From NCBI RefSeq assembly GCF_000426485.1, contig NZ_AUFL01000018.1:45453-109452 (forward strand): a stretch of 64,000 nt of DNA. Reading direction: 5' to 3'. Positions 36,287-44,623 of this stretch are shown here, in pieces; position 1 is the stretch's first letter, and each line of letters opens with the position of its first letter. Position numbers and translations under genes: made by a program. The stretch is from Indolivaga capnocytophagoides DSM 22835 (GTDB lineage Bacteria > Bacteroidota > Bacteroidia > Bacteroidales > Dysgonomonadaceae). The notes beneath the pieces were generated by a model. It did no database searches and was not told the origin of the DNA. It was given only the letters and a program-made list of their open reading frames with translations.

Positions 36287-37441
36287 ATGTTGAAACAAAT
36301 TATCAGTATGTCAGTATCTGCCCTATTATTAGCAGGCTGCTCAAATAAAAGCACAACTCAGGCAGCTAAATCCGAACCCGATCTAAATCAAATGTATATG
36401 CTCGTAGGCACTTATACATCGGGCGAAAGCAAGGGGATCTATGTTTATAAGCTTGATACAGTTACCGGAACTTCCTCTTATGTAAGTGAAATACATGTAG
36501 ACAACCCCTCCTATCTGACTCTCGATCCGTCAGAGAAATATGTGTATGCCGTAACAGAAGATGAAGGAGAAACATCTGCAGCCAATGCTTTTTCATTTGA
36601 CAAGAAGGACGGAAAACTCACCTTTATCAATAAACAATTAACCGGAGGGGGTGCTCCGTGCTATATCAATATTGATCAAACAGGAAAACATGTTGTTACT
36701 GCCAATTACTTAGGAGGAAGCATTACAGCCTTTACAGTAGATGATAAAGGCGGATTAAACCCATCACCCAAAGTAATATCGTTTACCGGGAAGGGAATTG
36801 ATAAAGACAGGCAGGCACAACCCCATTTGCATTGTGTGCAGTTTTCGCCAGATTATAAATATTTGTTCGCGGATGATCTGGGTACTGACAAAATACATAA
36901 GTTTGACGTTAATGCTACCGGTAAAGAATTTCTGACTACAGGTTCACCGGAATCATTTTCAATTAAAGCAGGCTCCGGTCCTCGACATCTGGTCTTTCAT
37001 CCAAACGGCAAGTATGCTTATCTTATTACTGAATTATCAGGAGATGTAGTTGTATTTGATTACAATAATACCAATGGAGATCTAGCAGAAAAACAGACAG
37101 TAAAAGCAGACAGCCTAGATGCTAAAGGTAGTGCAGATATACATATATCACCGGATGGAAAATTCGTATATGCGTCTAATCGCTTGAGAGGCGATGGCAT
37201 AGCGATATTTTCGGTCAACCAAAATGATGGAACTTTAACAAAAACAGGATATCAGGATACAGGTATACATCCGCGAAACTTTGCATTAACTCCGAATGGA
37301 AAACTTCTGTTAGTAGCCAATAGAGACAGCGACAGAATACAGGTATTTAAGGTTGATCAGCAAACCGGACTTCTAGAAAACACTGGGTTCGACATTCAAC
37401 TCGATATGCCCGTATGTATAAAATTCGCATCTATGAATTGA
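36287..37441 (+). CDS. Lactonase-fold (Pgl/YbhE-like beta-propeller) lipoprotein
   Basis: A seven-bladed propeller of the 6-phosphogluconolactonase (YbhE) family. Repeats include GTYTSGESKGIYVYKLDT, HLHCVQFSPDYKYLFADDLG and PRHLVFHPNGKYAYLITEL. I choose ATG 36287 because MLKQIISMSVSALLLAGCS is a compact lipoprotein signal. In-frame ATGs at 36260 and 36227 would add 9 or 20 residues. The lipobox places it in the periplasm or outer membrane, so action on cytoplasmic 6-phosphogluconolactone is doubtful. Confidence 0.85.
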   Translation: MLKQIISMSVSALLLAGCSNKSTTQAAKSEPDLNQMYMLVGTYTSGESKGIYVYKLDTVTGTSSYVSEIHVDNPSYLTLDPSEKYVYAVTEDEGETSAANAFSFDKKDGKLTFINKQLTGGGAPCYINIDQTGKHVVTANYLGGSITAFTVDDKGGLNPSPKVISFTGKGIDKDRQAQPHLHCVQFSPDYKYLFADDLGTDKIHKFDVNATGKEFLTTGSPESFSIKAGSGPRHLVFHPNGKYAYLITELSGDVVVFDYNNTNGDLAEKQTVKADSLDAKGSADIHISPDGKFVYASNRLRGDGIAIFSVNQNDGTLTKTGYQDTGIHPRNFALTPNGKLLLVANRDSDRIQVFKVDQQTGLLENTGFDIQLDMPVCIKFASMN

Positions 37442-37457
37442 CATATAAAAAAAGCAG

Positions 37458-37495
37458 AAAGGGAGCTTTTCCTATCCAAAAGAAAGCTTCCTTTT
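37458..37495 (+). terminator. Terminator after the lactonase-fold gene
   Basis: AAAGGGAGCTTT and AAAGCTTCCTTT form a 12-pair stem with one mismatch, then TTC and A-rich sequence. Confidence 0.65.
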
Positions 37496-37528
37496 CAAAA
37501 AAGATTTAAACTCTATATCTTTTATTAT

Positions 37529-37536
37529 TATATTTG
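37529..37536 (+). promoter_or_regulatory. -7 box TATATTTG for the DUF3078 gene
   Basis: TAnnTTTG match about 62 bases before the start. Confidence 0.5.
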
Positions 37537-37597
37537 TATCGATAGCTGGTTTGCATCTAAATATACACTGTCGAAGAACATTAGATTATCTCATTGT

Positions 37598-39013
37598 ATG
37601 AAAAAGCTTGTTCATTGCATTTTATTATTCATTTTTTGTTTCTCATTTTCATTTTCGGGTAAAGCAAATAAAAACTCTGAATTACTAGTGCCACGAAAAC
37701 GAATACTTATCAGTGATTCACTTTTGATTACAGATAAAATGCATACCGATACCGCATTCGTTTACCGTAGAGGAGCAAACGGACTTATAGAAATGCCTCC
37801 GATTCAGTGGACACCATTTCCATACAATGTAAGCTTTAGAGACACAGTTATTTATAATCCGGCATACCTACCTGTTATTTTTGATGGAAAAATATTACCA
37901 TCTAATTTAGACTTTATCAACAAGCAACAGCCCAATACGGCTACTCAGCTTCACTTAATCCCTGAAGATAGCACCTTGGCTCCTATGCTAAAAAAAGCTG
38001 ACGACATTCAAAGATTACGAAGAGATTTCTACACCAATATGAATAACATAGAAAGTGTAAGATATAACGCTTTTACGTTAAAAAAACTACCCAGAATAGA
38101 TACTGAAGAAGTTACTAAACGAAACGTTCTCCATGATCTTATTACTGCGGACGATGCTATAAGTGTAGAACCTGTTGAATTAACGAAAATAGCTCCGAAA
38201 TTTATATTTTGGACATATAGTGGAGAGCATAATTTTCAAGTAGCTCAAAATTTTGTTTCTGACAATTGGTACAAATCGGGAGATAATACTTTCAGTGTAA
38301 TTAACCAACACAAACTTACCTTAAACTATAAAAAGGATAAAACATCTTTTTCGAATACTTTCGAGTGGCGATTAACTGCAATGAAGAATCAAGGAGACAA
38401 ACAGCATGATTTTATCTATAATGAAGACTTAATTCGTTTAGAGAATACATTCGGGTACAAAGCTTTTAATAATTGGGAATACACAGCTAAGCTAGAAAGT
38501 CAAACTCAAATATTCGATAGCTATCCCGTCAATTCTGATAAAATAAGTACAGCCTTTTTATCTCCTCTTATCATGAACTTTGGACTCGGTATGAAGTTCT
38601 CTAAAGAGAAAAAATTCGAGAGTGATAAATATAAAGTCTTAAAGTTCTCGGTCAATTTGGCTCCAGTTTCCATTAACTATATCTACATAAGTAATGATAG
38701 TATAACGAAACGACAAGGGGTTGCAGCTGATAAAACCGAAAAATTTGAACTTGGTACAACGATCAATTCTGATTTCTCTTTCTCTTTCAATAGATTTACA
38801 TCCTTATCTACTAGATTTAAGTACTTTACAAATTACGAATATGCCTCAATGGAGTTCGAAAACAAACTTAATATGCAGATAAACAGATACTTTTCTACAA
38901 TCATCACCATGTATTGGAGATTTGATGATAATGAAAATAGTGTAAAAGAAAAAAGGTTGGGTTATTTTCAATTAAATCAGGCTTTAAGTTTTGGTCTATC
39001 TTACAAATGGTGA
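37598..39013 (+). CDS. DUF3078 outer-membrane protein
   Basis: 471 residues. Signal peptide (CILLFIFCFSFSFSGKA), an N-terminal 190-residue soluble part, then a beta-strand-rich C-terminal half typical of DUF3078 (FVSDNWYKSGDNTFSVINQH, ALSFGLSYKW at the end). Alternating aromatic strands and a C-terminal aromatic residue suggest an outer-membrane barrel. The role is unknown. The C-terminal YKW end fits barrel sorting. Confidence 0.82.
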   Translation: MKKLVHCILLFIFCFSFSFSGKANKNSELLVPRKRILISDSLLITDKMHTDTAFVYRRGANGLIEMPPIQWTPFPYNVSFRDTVIYNPAYLPVIFDGKILPSNLDFINKQQPNTATQLHLIPEDSTLAPMLKKADDIQRLRRDFYTNMNNIESVRYNAFTLKKLPRIDTEEVTKRNVLHDLITADDAISVEPVELTKIAPKFIFWTYSGEHNFQVAQNFVSDNWYKSGDNTFSVINQHKLTLNYKKDKTSFSNTFEWRLTAMKNQGDKQHDFIYNEDLIRLENTFGYKAFNNWEYTAKLESQTQIFDSYPVNSDKISTAFLSPLIMNFGLGMKFSKEKKFESDKYKVLKFSVNLAPVSINYIYISNDSITKRQGVAADKTEKFELGTTINSDFSFSFNRFTSLSTRFKYFTNYEYASMEFENKLNMQINRYFSTIITMYWRFDDNENSVKEKRLGYFQLNQALSFGLSYKW

Positions 39014-39085
39014 TAGTAAATCCACCTGTAAACCAGATCAATAAACAGATCTATCATTTTTTTATTTAAAATAAATCCAGAATAA

Positions 39086-39116
39086 TTTGGAAGGTAAAGA
39101 AAAAAGCGTACCTTTG
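39086..39116 (+). promoter_or_regulatory. Full promoter for tRNA-fMet: TTTG - 19 - TACCTTTG
   Basis: The -33 TTTG (39086-39089) and -7 TACCTTTG (39109-39116) are spaced by 19 bases, the Bacteroidetes standard. Confidence 0.8.
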
Positions 39117-39128
39117 CAATCGAAATAT

Positions 39129-39201
<73 letters not shown>

Positions 39202-39206
39202 CACAG

Positions 39207-39237
39207 AAAGCAATCGAAATTCGATTGCTTTTTTATT
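39207..39237 (+). terminator. Terminator after tRNA-fMet
   Basis: AAAGCAATCGA with TCGATTGCTTTTTT, a stem of about ten pairs with a T run. Confidence 0.9.
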
Positions 39238-39270
39238 AGCGACAAATCCTCTGCTAAATATAGCAATCAA

Positions 39271-40272
39271 TCAATTCAGCAATTGTTTCAATTGCTCAAA
39301 TGAAGAAACCCGAGATAAGTTTTTGTCTACCTCAACCTCAATATCATCTGAAGCAACTATTGTAACTGTAATTTCAGTATCAATATCTTCCGAAACTTTA
39401 AAGTTATTGCGTTGCAAGAAATTTCTACCCCAATAAAACAAATCACCCTCAGCTATAAGATGTATCTCCTTATCAGCTTTCTGCTGCGCAACAAATACAC
39501 CAGTATGCTTATCAAAAGAGATATGACCATTCCCTAAATAATCATTTATAGAATCAGATAATACAATATCTTCCGTTACTCCGCATTTGAGACCTTTTTC
39601 TCTCGATAGCAACCATAACCGGTCAGACAAAGTTAAAGCTAACTCTATATCATGAGTTGATAGCAAGATAGTCTTATTCTGAGTCAAGGCTAGATTATGC
39701 AGCAGATTTGTAATCTCAATCCGATTTACAATATCCAGATAAGCAGTAGGCTCATCGAGGATAATAATAGGGCATTCCTGCGCCAAAGCCTTTGCGATCA
39801 TTACTTTTTGCCGTTCTCCATCGGATAATTCAGCAACATAAGAATCCTTCTTATGAAGAATACAGACATCCGACATAGCTTTTTCTATGATTGCATAATC
39901 GGATTTTGACAGACGTCCGAAAAATCCGGTATAAGGATGGCGCCCCAAAGCAACCAGCTCAGATACAGTGAGCCCTCCTGATACTGTTTTATCAGTCAAT
40001 ACAAGCCCTATAAGCATCGATAATTCGTGTTCAGTATATTCTCTTATATCTTTGCCCTTGAGAAGAACCTGCCCCTGCAAAGGAGCTTGTAAAGTAGTCA
40101 ATGTTCGTAACAATGTAGATTTACCCGCTCCGTTGGAACCTAATAAACATGTAAGCTCTCCCGCAAATAGATCAAACGAAACATTCTCATATAGCACAGA
40201 GGCCGATCTCCCTCTTGTTTTAGGATACCCTAGGCTTAATCCATCGGATGATATGACTGATGATTGTTTCAT
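39271..40272 (-). CDS. btuD: Cobalamin ABC transporter ATP-binding protein (BtuD-like)
   Basis: 333 residues. Walker A GSNGAGKST, signature LSDGERQKV and Walker B IIILDEPTAYLD fit the FecE/BtuD class. The C-terminal 90 residues beyond the ATPase core (from about 245) are an extension that includes GDLFYWGRNFLQRNNF and is not part of E. coli BtuD; similar tails occur in Bacteroidetes members. The last base is shared with the btuC start. The operon has an upstream cobalamin riboswitch, so B12 is a better guess than iron-siderophore. Confidence 0.85.
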   Translation of the reverse strand: MKQSSVISSDGLSLGYPKTRGRSASVLYENVSFDLFAGELTCLLGSNGAGKSTLLRTLTTLQAPLQGQVLLKGKDIREYTEHELSMLIGLVLTDKTVSGGLTVSELVALGRHPYTGFFGRLSKSDYAIIEKAMSDVCILHKKDSYVAELSDGERQKVMIAKALAQECPIIILDEPTAYLDIVNRIEITNLLHNLALTQNKTILLSTHDIELALTLSDRLWLLSREKGLKCGVTEDIVLSDSINDYLGNGHISFDKHTGVFVAQQKADKEIHLIAEGDLFYWGRNFLQRNNFKVSEDIDTEITVTIVASDDIEVEVDKNLSRVSSFEQLKQLLN

Positions 40273-41312
40273 TAATTGAAATACTGTATCTTTTTTTGAT
40301 TCACAATTACATAAATAATCACAGGAGCTCCGAAAATCGGGGTGATCGCATTCAAAGGTATCAATCCCGCCGAACCAGGAATTACACTTATCAGATTACA
40401 TAAAAGAGCCATAAGTCCTCCTATTAATATAGTCATAGGCAACAGCAACTTATGATTAGATGTACCTAAAAGCAATCTTGCAATATGAGGAACCGCAAGA
40501 CCGATAAAAGAAACCGGACCGCAATATGCCGTTGTAACAGCAGTAAGTATTCCTGCACAAAACAGCAGCAGAAAACGAATCCGTTTAATATTCACACCTA
40601 AATTCGCGGCATATCTCTCACCAAGCAATAATGCATTCAGGGGCTTTATCAATAATACTGACAATATTAAACCCAATGTTACGACTATACAAAAGAATGG
40701 CAGCTGGACAGTGGTCACACCAGAAAAATCACCCATCCCCCAAATCATATAAGAGAAAACCTGCTCGCTTGTACTCCAATACTTCAACAATGATATAACC
40801 GATGAAGTAAGATAACCGACCATAATACCGATAATAAGCAACATGATATTATTACGTACAATGGATGCAAATCCCATAATTATAAGAAGAACAGCTGCAG
40901 CTCCCAGAAAAGCACCAACCACAACAGTCATTGATGCCGACAAATTAAATCCGGATGTGTTACCTATGAATCCACCGAACAGCAATATCACTACAGCGAC
41001 TCCTAGACTCGATCCTGCACTGATACCCAGAATGCCCGAGTCTGCTAAAGGATTGCGAAATGCAGTCTGCAGCAAAAGTCCAGACACGGCAATACCCATA
41101 CCTGTAAATAAAGCTGTCACCGCTTGCGGATACCGGACTTCCAGAACAATATGTTCCCATGATTTTTTTATAGTATCATCCCCAAAAAGGATATGTAAAA
41201 CCGAATCAAATGGAATCTTAACGGAGCCGACAAACAGGTTGGCAAAAAATAAAAGTATGATTCCAGCCACCAGCAGGAATACATACTTTACTATATGTGT
41301 TTTTAAATTCAA
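40272..41312 (-). CDS. btuC: Cobalamin ABC transporter permease (BtuC-like)
   Basis: 346 residues of the FecCD/BtuC permease family, with about ten transmembrane helices. Signatures are EVRYPQAVTALFTGMGIAVSG, NPLADSGILGISAGSSLG and the coupling region GPVSFIGLAVPHIARLL. It forms the inner-membrane channel of the importer with the adjacent ATPase. The btuF gene precedes it by 81 bases. Confidence 0.88.
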   Translation of the reverse strand: MNLKTHIVKYVFLLVAGIILLFFANLFVGSVKIPFDSVLHILFGDDTIKKSWEHIVLEVRYPQAVTALFTGMGIAVSGLLLQTAFRNPLADSGILGISAGSSLGVAVVILLFGGFIGNTSGFNLSASMTVVVGAFLGAAAVLLIIMGFASIVRNNIMLLIIGIMVGYLTSSVISLLKYWSTSEQVFSYMIWGMGDFSGVTTVQLPFFCIVVTLGLILSVLLIKPLNALLLGERYAANLGVNIKRIRFLLLFCAGILTAVTTAYCGPVSFIGLAVPHIARLLLGTSNHKLLLPMTILIGGLMALLCNLISVIPGSAGLIPLNAITPIFGAPVIIYVIVNQKKIQYFN

Positions 41313-41393
41313 TCTTCTAATTTTTCAGGTACAAAATTACTAAAATAAGCTTATACAATACTGAAAGAAAGAATAAACTCTTTGGCTGCCAAT

Positions 41394-42527
41394 TTACTCT
41401 TTCATCTTATGGTAATACCTCGGCGTATAACCGGGGAATAAATCCGGATGAAACACATAGGCAAAGTCCTGTAAAATGTAGTCAGGATGTATCGGTAAAT
41501 CTTCGTAATAAGGAGTCTTTCCCGCATTACATTCGTATATATTCCGGTTTTTAAATGCCGAGAAATACGAATAAGGCTTATACTCTTTCGCTAATCCCGA
41601 ATAAGTAAGATCAATAGGATTGTTATATTTAATCAGCCAGAACTCAGTTTCTCCGGCATGCTCCAACACTTGTTCAAAAGCCAAAGGCACAGATTCCACT
41701 TTACCATTATCATGCCATGCATAAGTAGCTCCTGCATCACTCAACATTCTCGAAATAAAACTCTCTCCCCCTGATGTATACCACACATTACCATACATCA
41801 AATCGATAAAAACAGAAGGACGCTCTTTAACATGTGCAACCTTCTCTTTTATCTCATTATAATTAGATACGGTTATATTAAACAGAGAATCGGTTTTTTC
41901 TTCAGTAGCAAAAAACAACGAATAGAATCTGATCCATTCTGCCCGCCCCAATGGAAGAGGTTCCATATAATCCGGAGTTTCTATAATCGGAATACCTGTT
42001 TTATCGACACTGCCATATGTCCTGCCTTGTATCGGTGTTGCCAGAATAGCTTCAGGATCTGAATCGACAATTTTTTCGATCACAGGATTGGCAGCTTGTC
42101 CAAGGTCAGCTATAGACCCGTTTCTCACACCATTCTGAATGTAATCTATATCAATATAACCCGGCTCACAAACACCCTTAACCGTAGAGATAACGCCTAA
42201 TTCATCCAATGTTGCACAATGAATAGTAGAATAGGCAACCACTTTGCTCAAAGGGGTACGTATGAGAGTTCCTTCAGGCAGATTTTTGGGCAGCTCTTTC
42301 TTCTTATCCACTAAAATATACCGTTGGAGTATTTTTGTTGAATCCCAGGGGTCAACAACTGTAACCTCTTTGTATTCGGGAAATATTTTAACTTTAAACC
42401 CCTTTGCGTAACGAACGGTATAGACCGAATCTTCTACGCCCAAACTATGACCGCCGCTTTGAGTACCGCTACCTGAACAAGCAGCAAACAGCACTACCGA
42501 TAAAAATAATATAAATGAATATCTCAT
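41394..42527 (-). CDS. btuF: Cobalamin-binding periplasmic lipoprotein (BtuF-like)
   Basis: 377 residues. Lipobox LFAACS gives lipidated Cys17. The rest is a class III periplasmic binding fold (LSKVVAYSTIHCATLDELG... DPEAILATPIQG... RPSVFIDLMYGNVWYTSGG). It is somewhat longer than E. coli BtuF. Partner of BtuC and BtuD, delivering B12 to the permease. Alone it could be an iron-siderophore binder, but the riboswitch and the BtuG-like neighbour favour cobalamin. Confidence 0.82.
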   Translation of the reverse strand: MRYSFILFLSVVLFAACSGSGTQSGGHSLGVEDSVYTVRYAKGFKVKIFPEYKEVTVVDPWDSTKILQRYILVDKKKELPKNLPEGTLIRTPLSKVVAYSTIHCATLDELGVISTVKGVCEPGYIDIDYIQNGVRNGSIADLGQAANPVIEKIVDSDPEAILATPIQGRTYGSVDKTGIPIIETPDYMEPLPLGRAEWIRFYSLFFATEEKTDSLFNITVSNYNEIKEKVAHVKERPSVFIDLMYGNVWYTSGGESFISRMLSDAGATYAWHDNGKVESVPLAFEQVLEHAGETEFWLIKYNNPIDLTYSGLAKEYKPYSYFSAFKNRNIYECNAGKTPYYEDLPIHPDYILQDFAYVFHPDLFPGYTPRYYHKMKE

Positions 42528-42875
42528 AACTAAAGCCTATCTGATTTTACAATACAACCTTAAGCCTATGCATCACCTTTTTTTCAATTGTTTTTTTGCC
42601 TTACCTTCAAAAGGTAACAAAAGTAACTTCGGAATTGTATATTTTTCAATATGTTCTTTTCTTCTATTCTGATCACATTGGGGTAGAGCAATGCCCTACC
42701 CCAGAGTTTAATTTGATTATAGTAAACACAAGAGAAAAGGTTACAAAGGTTACACAAAAAATGACTCTTGTTTGCTATTTCCTTTTTCTCTTATCATCAT
42801 ATTCTCTCATTGTTTTTTGAATAGATAAAAAACAGATTTATATTTTGACCTATTCAGAAAATAAAACAAGACATC
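42528..42875. other. 348-base gap within the B12 locus
   Basis: Occupied mainly by copy 3 of the GGTTACAAAGGT element with a GC hairpin. A 74-codon frame on the plus strand overlaps it and looks like chance. Confidence 0.6.
42590..42790. repeat. Intergenic GGTAACAAAAGT / GGTTACAAAGGT element, copy 3
   Basis: AAAAGGTAACAAAAGTAAC begins the unit. A perfect hairpin GGGGTAG/CTACCCC (42680-42702) lies centrally. ACAAGAGAAAAGGTTACAAA and GGTTACAC close it. Layout matches copy 1. Confidence 0.6.
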
Positions 42876-43949
42876 TTATTTATAAATAAATAAAATCTTC
42901 ATCGGATATGCCGCTCCTGTATCGAATTTCGATATGAATTTTCCGCCGGCAGAGAATATATATACATCTCCAGTATTTGAACCATTAGCTGCAGCCACAT
43001 AATAGTTCCCGGATTTTGGATCTACTGTTACATAAGATATATCTGCGATAGCTGTACCATCTGTTATGAAACTACCTTCGACCACTTTATTAGATGCAAT
43101 ATCCCAATAAGTAAATGATGATGTTGGTTTACTGTTAACATATTCTTTTTTCAACAAATACAATTTTTCACTGACAGCATACATCGAAAAAGAGCGATCT
43201 GTATCCAATACTTTCACTTCATTTGATGTTGTATTGATTGATTGCAGAGTAGTAGGAACATCACCGTAATTACCTCTTGAGATCAGATACAAATTATTAT
43301 ATTTATCAACTTCTAATTCAACAGGATTAACAGCTACTTCAATATCTTTCTTTTCAGATAGATCTGGATTCAGTATTGAGACGGTATTATTATATCCACT
43401 TTGCCAGTTCAAACCTCCTGAATTAGCAACATAAACTTTATTGTTTACAACTTTTACAAACTCAGGATTAGCACCTACAGCCACTTTCTTATCAATAGAT
43501 AAAGATGTTGTATCTATTCTGGCAATGTAACCATCAAATGAAGTTACATACACTTTACCATTGTATGCTTCGAACATACGAGGTTGAAGTTTTTGTGAAT
43601 CATCTTTAATTTCGGCTAGCTTTTTGCCTGTCTTATCCAAAACATAAACAATACCCGAATTGTATACAGAAACGTAAAGCTTACTTCCATAATAGATCAT
43701 ATCTTGACCTGTGTCACCAAGTTTTACACCGTTAACATTTTCAAAAATATTTGATGTTTTGCCAGTCTCTGCATTATAAGTAATCAAAGCTGCACTGTTC
43801 GAATCTTTACCTCCACTACTGAGAACATATACATTCCCGATTGAGTTATCCTCTTTATTATTATCATCATCGTCGCTACATGATGTAAACCCTAACACCA
43901 TTATCGACAGTAATAATAGTGATGCAAATATATTTCTCTGCAATTTCAT
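42876..43949 (-). CDS. BtuG-like beta-propeller surface lipoprotein (DUF5074/YncE type)
   Basis: 357 residues. Lipobox GFTSC (Cys24) is followed by SDDDD, the kind of acidic signal that sends Bacteroidetes lipoproteins to the cell surface. The mature part is a propeller of YncE/DUF5074 type (GNVYVLSSGGKDSNSAALI, GKVYVTSFDGYIARID, NKVYVANSGGLNWQSGYNN). In Bacteroides, BtuG of this fold binds B12 at the surface with very high affinity and hands it to BtuB. It is the first gene after the riboswitch here, which supports that role by inference. Confidence 0.78.
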   Translation of the reverse strand: MKLQRNIFASLLLLSIMVLGFTSCSDDDDNNKEDNSIGNVYVLSSGGKDSNSAALITYNAETGKTSNIFENVNGVKLGDTGQDMIYYGSKLYVSVYNSGIVYVLDKTGKKLAEIKDDSQKLQPRMFEAYNGKVYVTSFDGYIARIDTTSLSIDKKVAVGANPEFVKVVNNKVYVANSGGLNWQSGYNNTVSILNPDLSEKKDIEVAVNPVELEVDKYNNLYLISRGNYGDVPTTLQSINTTSNEVKVLDTDRSFSMYAVSEKLYLLKKEYVNSKPTSSFTYWDIASNKVVEGSFITDGTAIADISYVTVDPKSGNYYVAAANGSNTGDVYIFSAGGKFISKFDTGAAYPMKILFIYK

Positions 43950-43981
43950 TATAAATAGTTTAGTTTATTAATATATAATCT

Positions 43982-43996
43982 AAGGTCTAGGACCTT
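43982..43996. repeat. Interspersed palindrome AAGGTCTAGGACCTT
   Basis: In the leader between the riboswitch and the BtuG-like start. Confidence 0.75.
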
Positions 43997-44117
43997 CTCT
44001 TTTACTGATCAAGCAAATAACAATAAGTTATTCACACAAAAATTTGATGGCAAAAAGTTCGCTTATTTTATTTTAGGCGTCTCTTGCTTTACTCCCCGAA
44101 AGCATGGTACAAATATT

Positions 44118-44301
44118 TATTATGGCAGGTCTTCTGACTTGCTCCATCCTAAAACCTCCTTCCCGTTTTACATCAATAAACAGTGGAATAAAGTAATGTT
44201 TCGGATCTTTACCGGAGCTTACAGCAGCGGGTCTGTTCAGGACTTTCACCTGATTCCCTTTTCAGCAGAATTTATAGAATTATAAATCTGCCACCATAAC
44301 A
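44118..44301 (-). promoter_or_regulatory. Cobalamin (B12) riboswitch
   Basis: Read on the minus strand the region has the conserved blocks in order: a P1 arm TATGGTGGCAG, GGGAATCAGGTG, AAAGTCCTGAACAG, CCCGCTGCTGTAAG, a CCACTG block, GGGAAGGAGG, GGAGCAAGTCAGAAGACC and TGCCATAATA, which closes P1. This is the standard Rfam-type cobalamin aptamer. It lies 169 bases before the BtuG-like gene and is preceded by a promoter. No U-tract terminator follows, so control may act on translation or via another structure. A hairpin TGCTTT...AAAGCA sits directly after the aptamer. Confidence 0.93.
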
Positions 44302-44305
44302 ATCA

Positions 44306-44336
44306 CAAAGATGATTATTTTTTATAAAAAAAACAA
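44306..44336 (-). promoter_or_regulatory. Probable promoter of the B12 operon: GTTG - 20 - CATCTTTG
   Basis: Minus-strand TTG (44336-44334) lies 20 bases from CATCTTTG (44313-44306), one base off the TAnnTTTG -7 box, just upstream of the riboswitch. Confidence 0.5.
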
Positions 44337-44341
44337 CATTT

Positions 44342-44356
44342 AAGGTCTAAGACCTT
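44342..44356. repeat. Interspersed palindrome AAGGTCTAAGACCTT
   Basis: Immediately upstream of the B12 promoter on the minus strand, followed (on plus) by TTATTCACTTT. Confidence 0.8.
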
Positions 44357-44497
44357 TTATTCACTTTGCAATCTTAAATTTAGCAGACTGTTATATTTTC
44401 AAATCTATCATTAATATTTTCTATTACTAATTAATTGCAAGTATATAATTTCGTATTTTATATAGATAGTAAACAAACCGAATGTCTTAAAATAACA

Positions 44498-44540
44498 AAG
44501 ACTGTCTATTCAAAAAATAGACAGTCTTTATTGTTGTTGA
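44498..44540 (-). terminator. Terminator of the marR-acrAB-oprM operon
   Basis: AAAGACTGTCTATT and AATAGACAGTCTTT form a perfect stem with a short loop, about 95 bases past the oprM stop. Confidence 0.85.
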
Positions 44541-44605
44541 AAAGCGTTTTTATGTAACAGAAGGTATTATAACCACCGATGCTCCTATGCAGGGTTAGTT
44601 ACAAA

Positions 44606-44620
44606 AAGGTCTGAAACCTT
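44606..44620. repeat. Interspersed palindrome AAGGTCTGAAACCTT
   Basis: Four bases past the oprM stop codon. One arm mismatch. Confidence 0.7.
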
Positions 44621-44623
44621 TAT

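Larger units (their letters stand above)
43950..44623. other. 674-base region: B12 leader, repeats and efflux-operon terminator
   Basis: Contains a palindrome (43982), the cobalamin riboswitch, its promoter, a palindrome (44342), the terminator of the efflux operon (44498-44540) and a further palindrome (44606). Confidence 0.7.

Noticed and set aside
39271..42527. Iron-siderophore (Fec) importer
   Set aside because: Sequence alone would allow it, but the riboswitch and BtuG-like lipoprotein point to B12.
42596..42820. 74-codon plus-strand frame inside the repeat element
   Set aside because: It coincides with the repeat and hairpin, and has the composition of translated non-coding DNA.
44118..44301. 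TPP or other riboswitch
   Set aside because: The conserved blocks and their order fit only the cobalamin aptamer, and the downstream genes are B12 transport genes.
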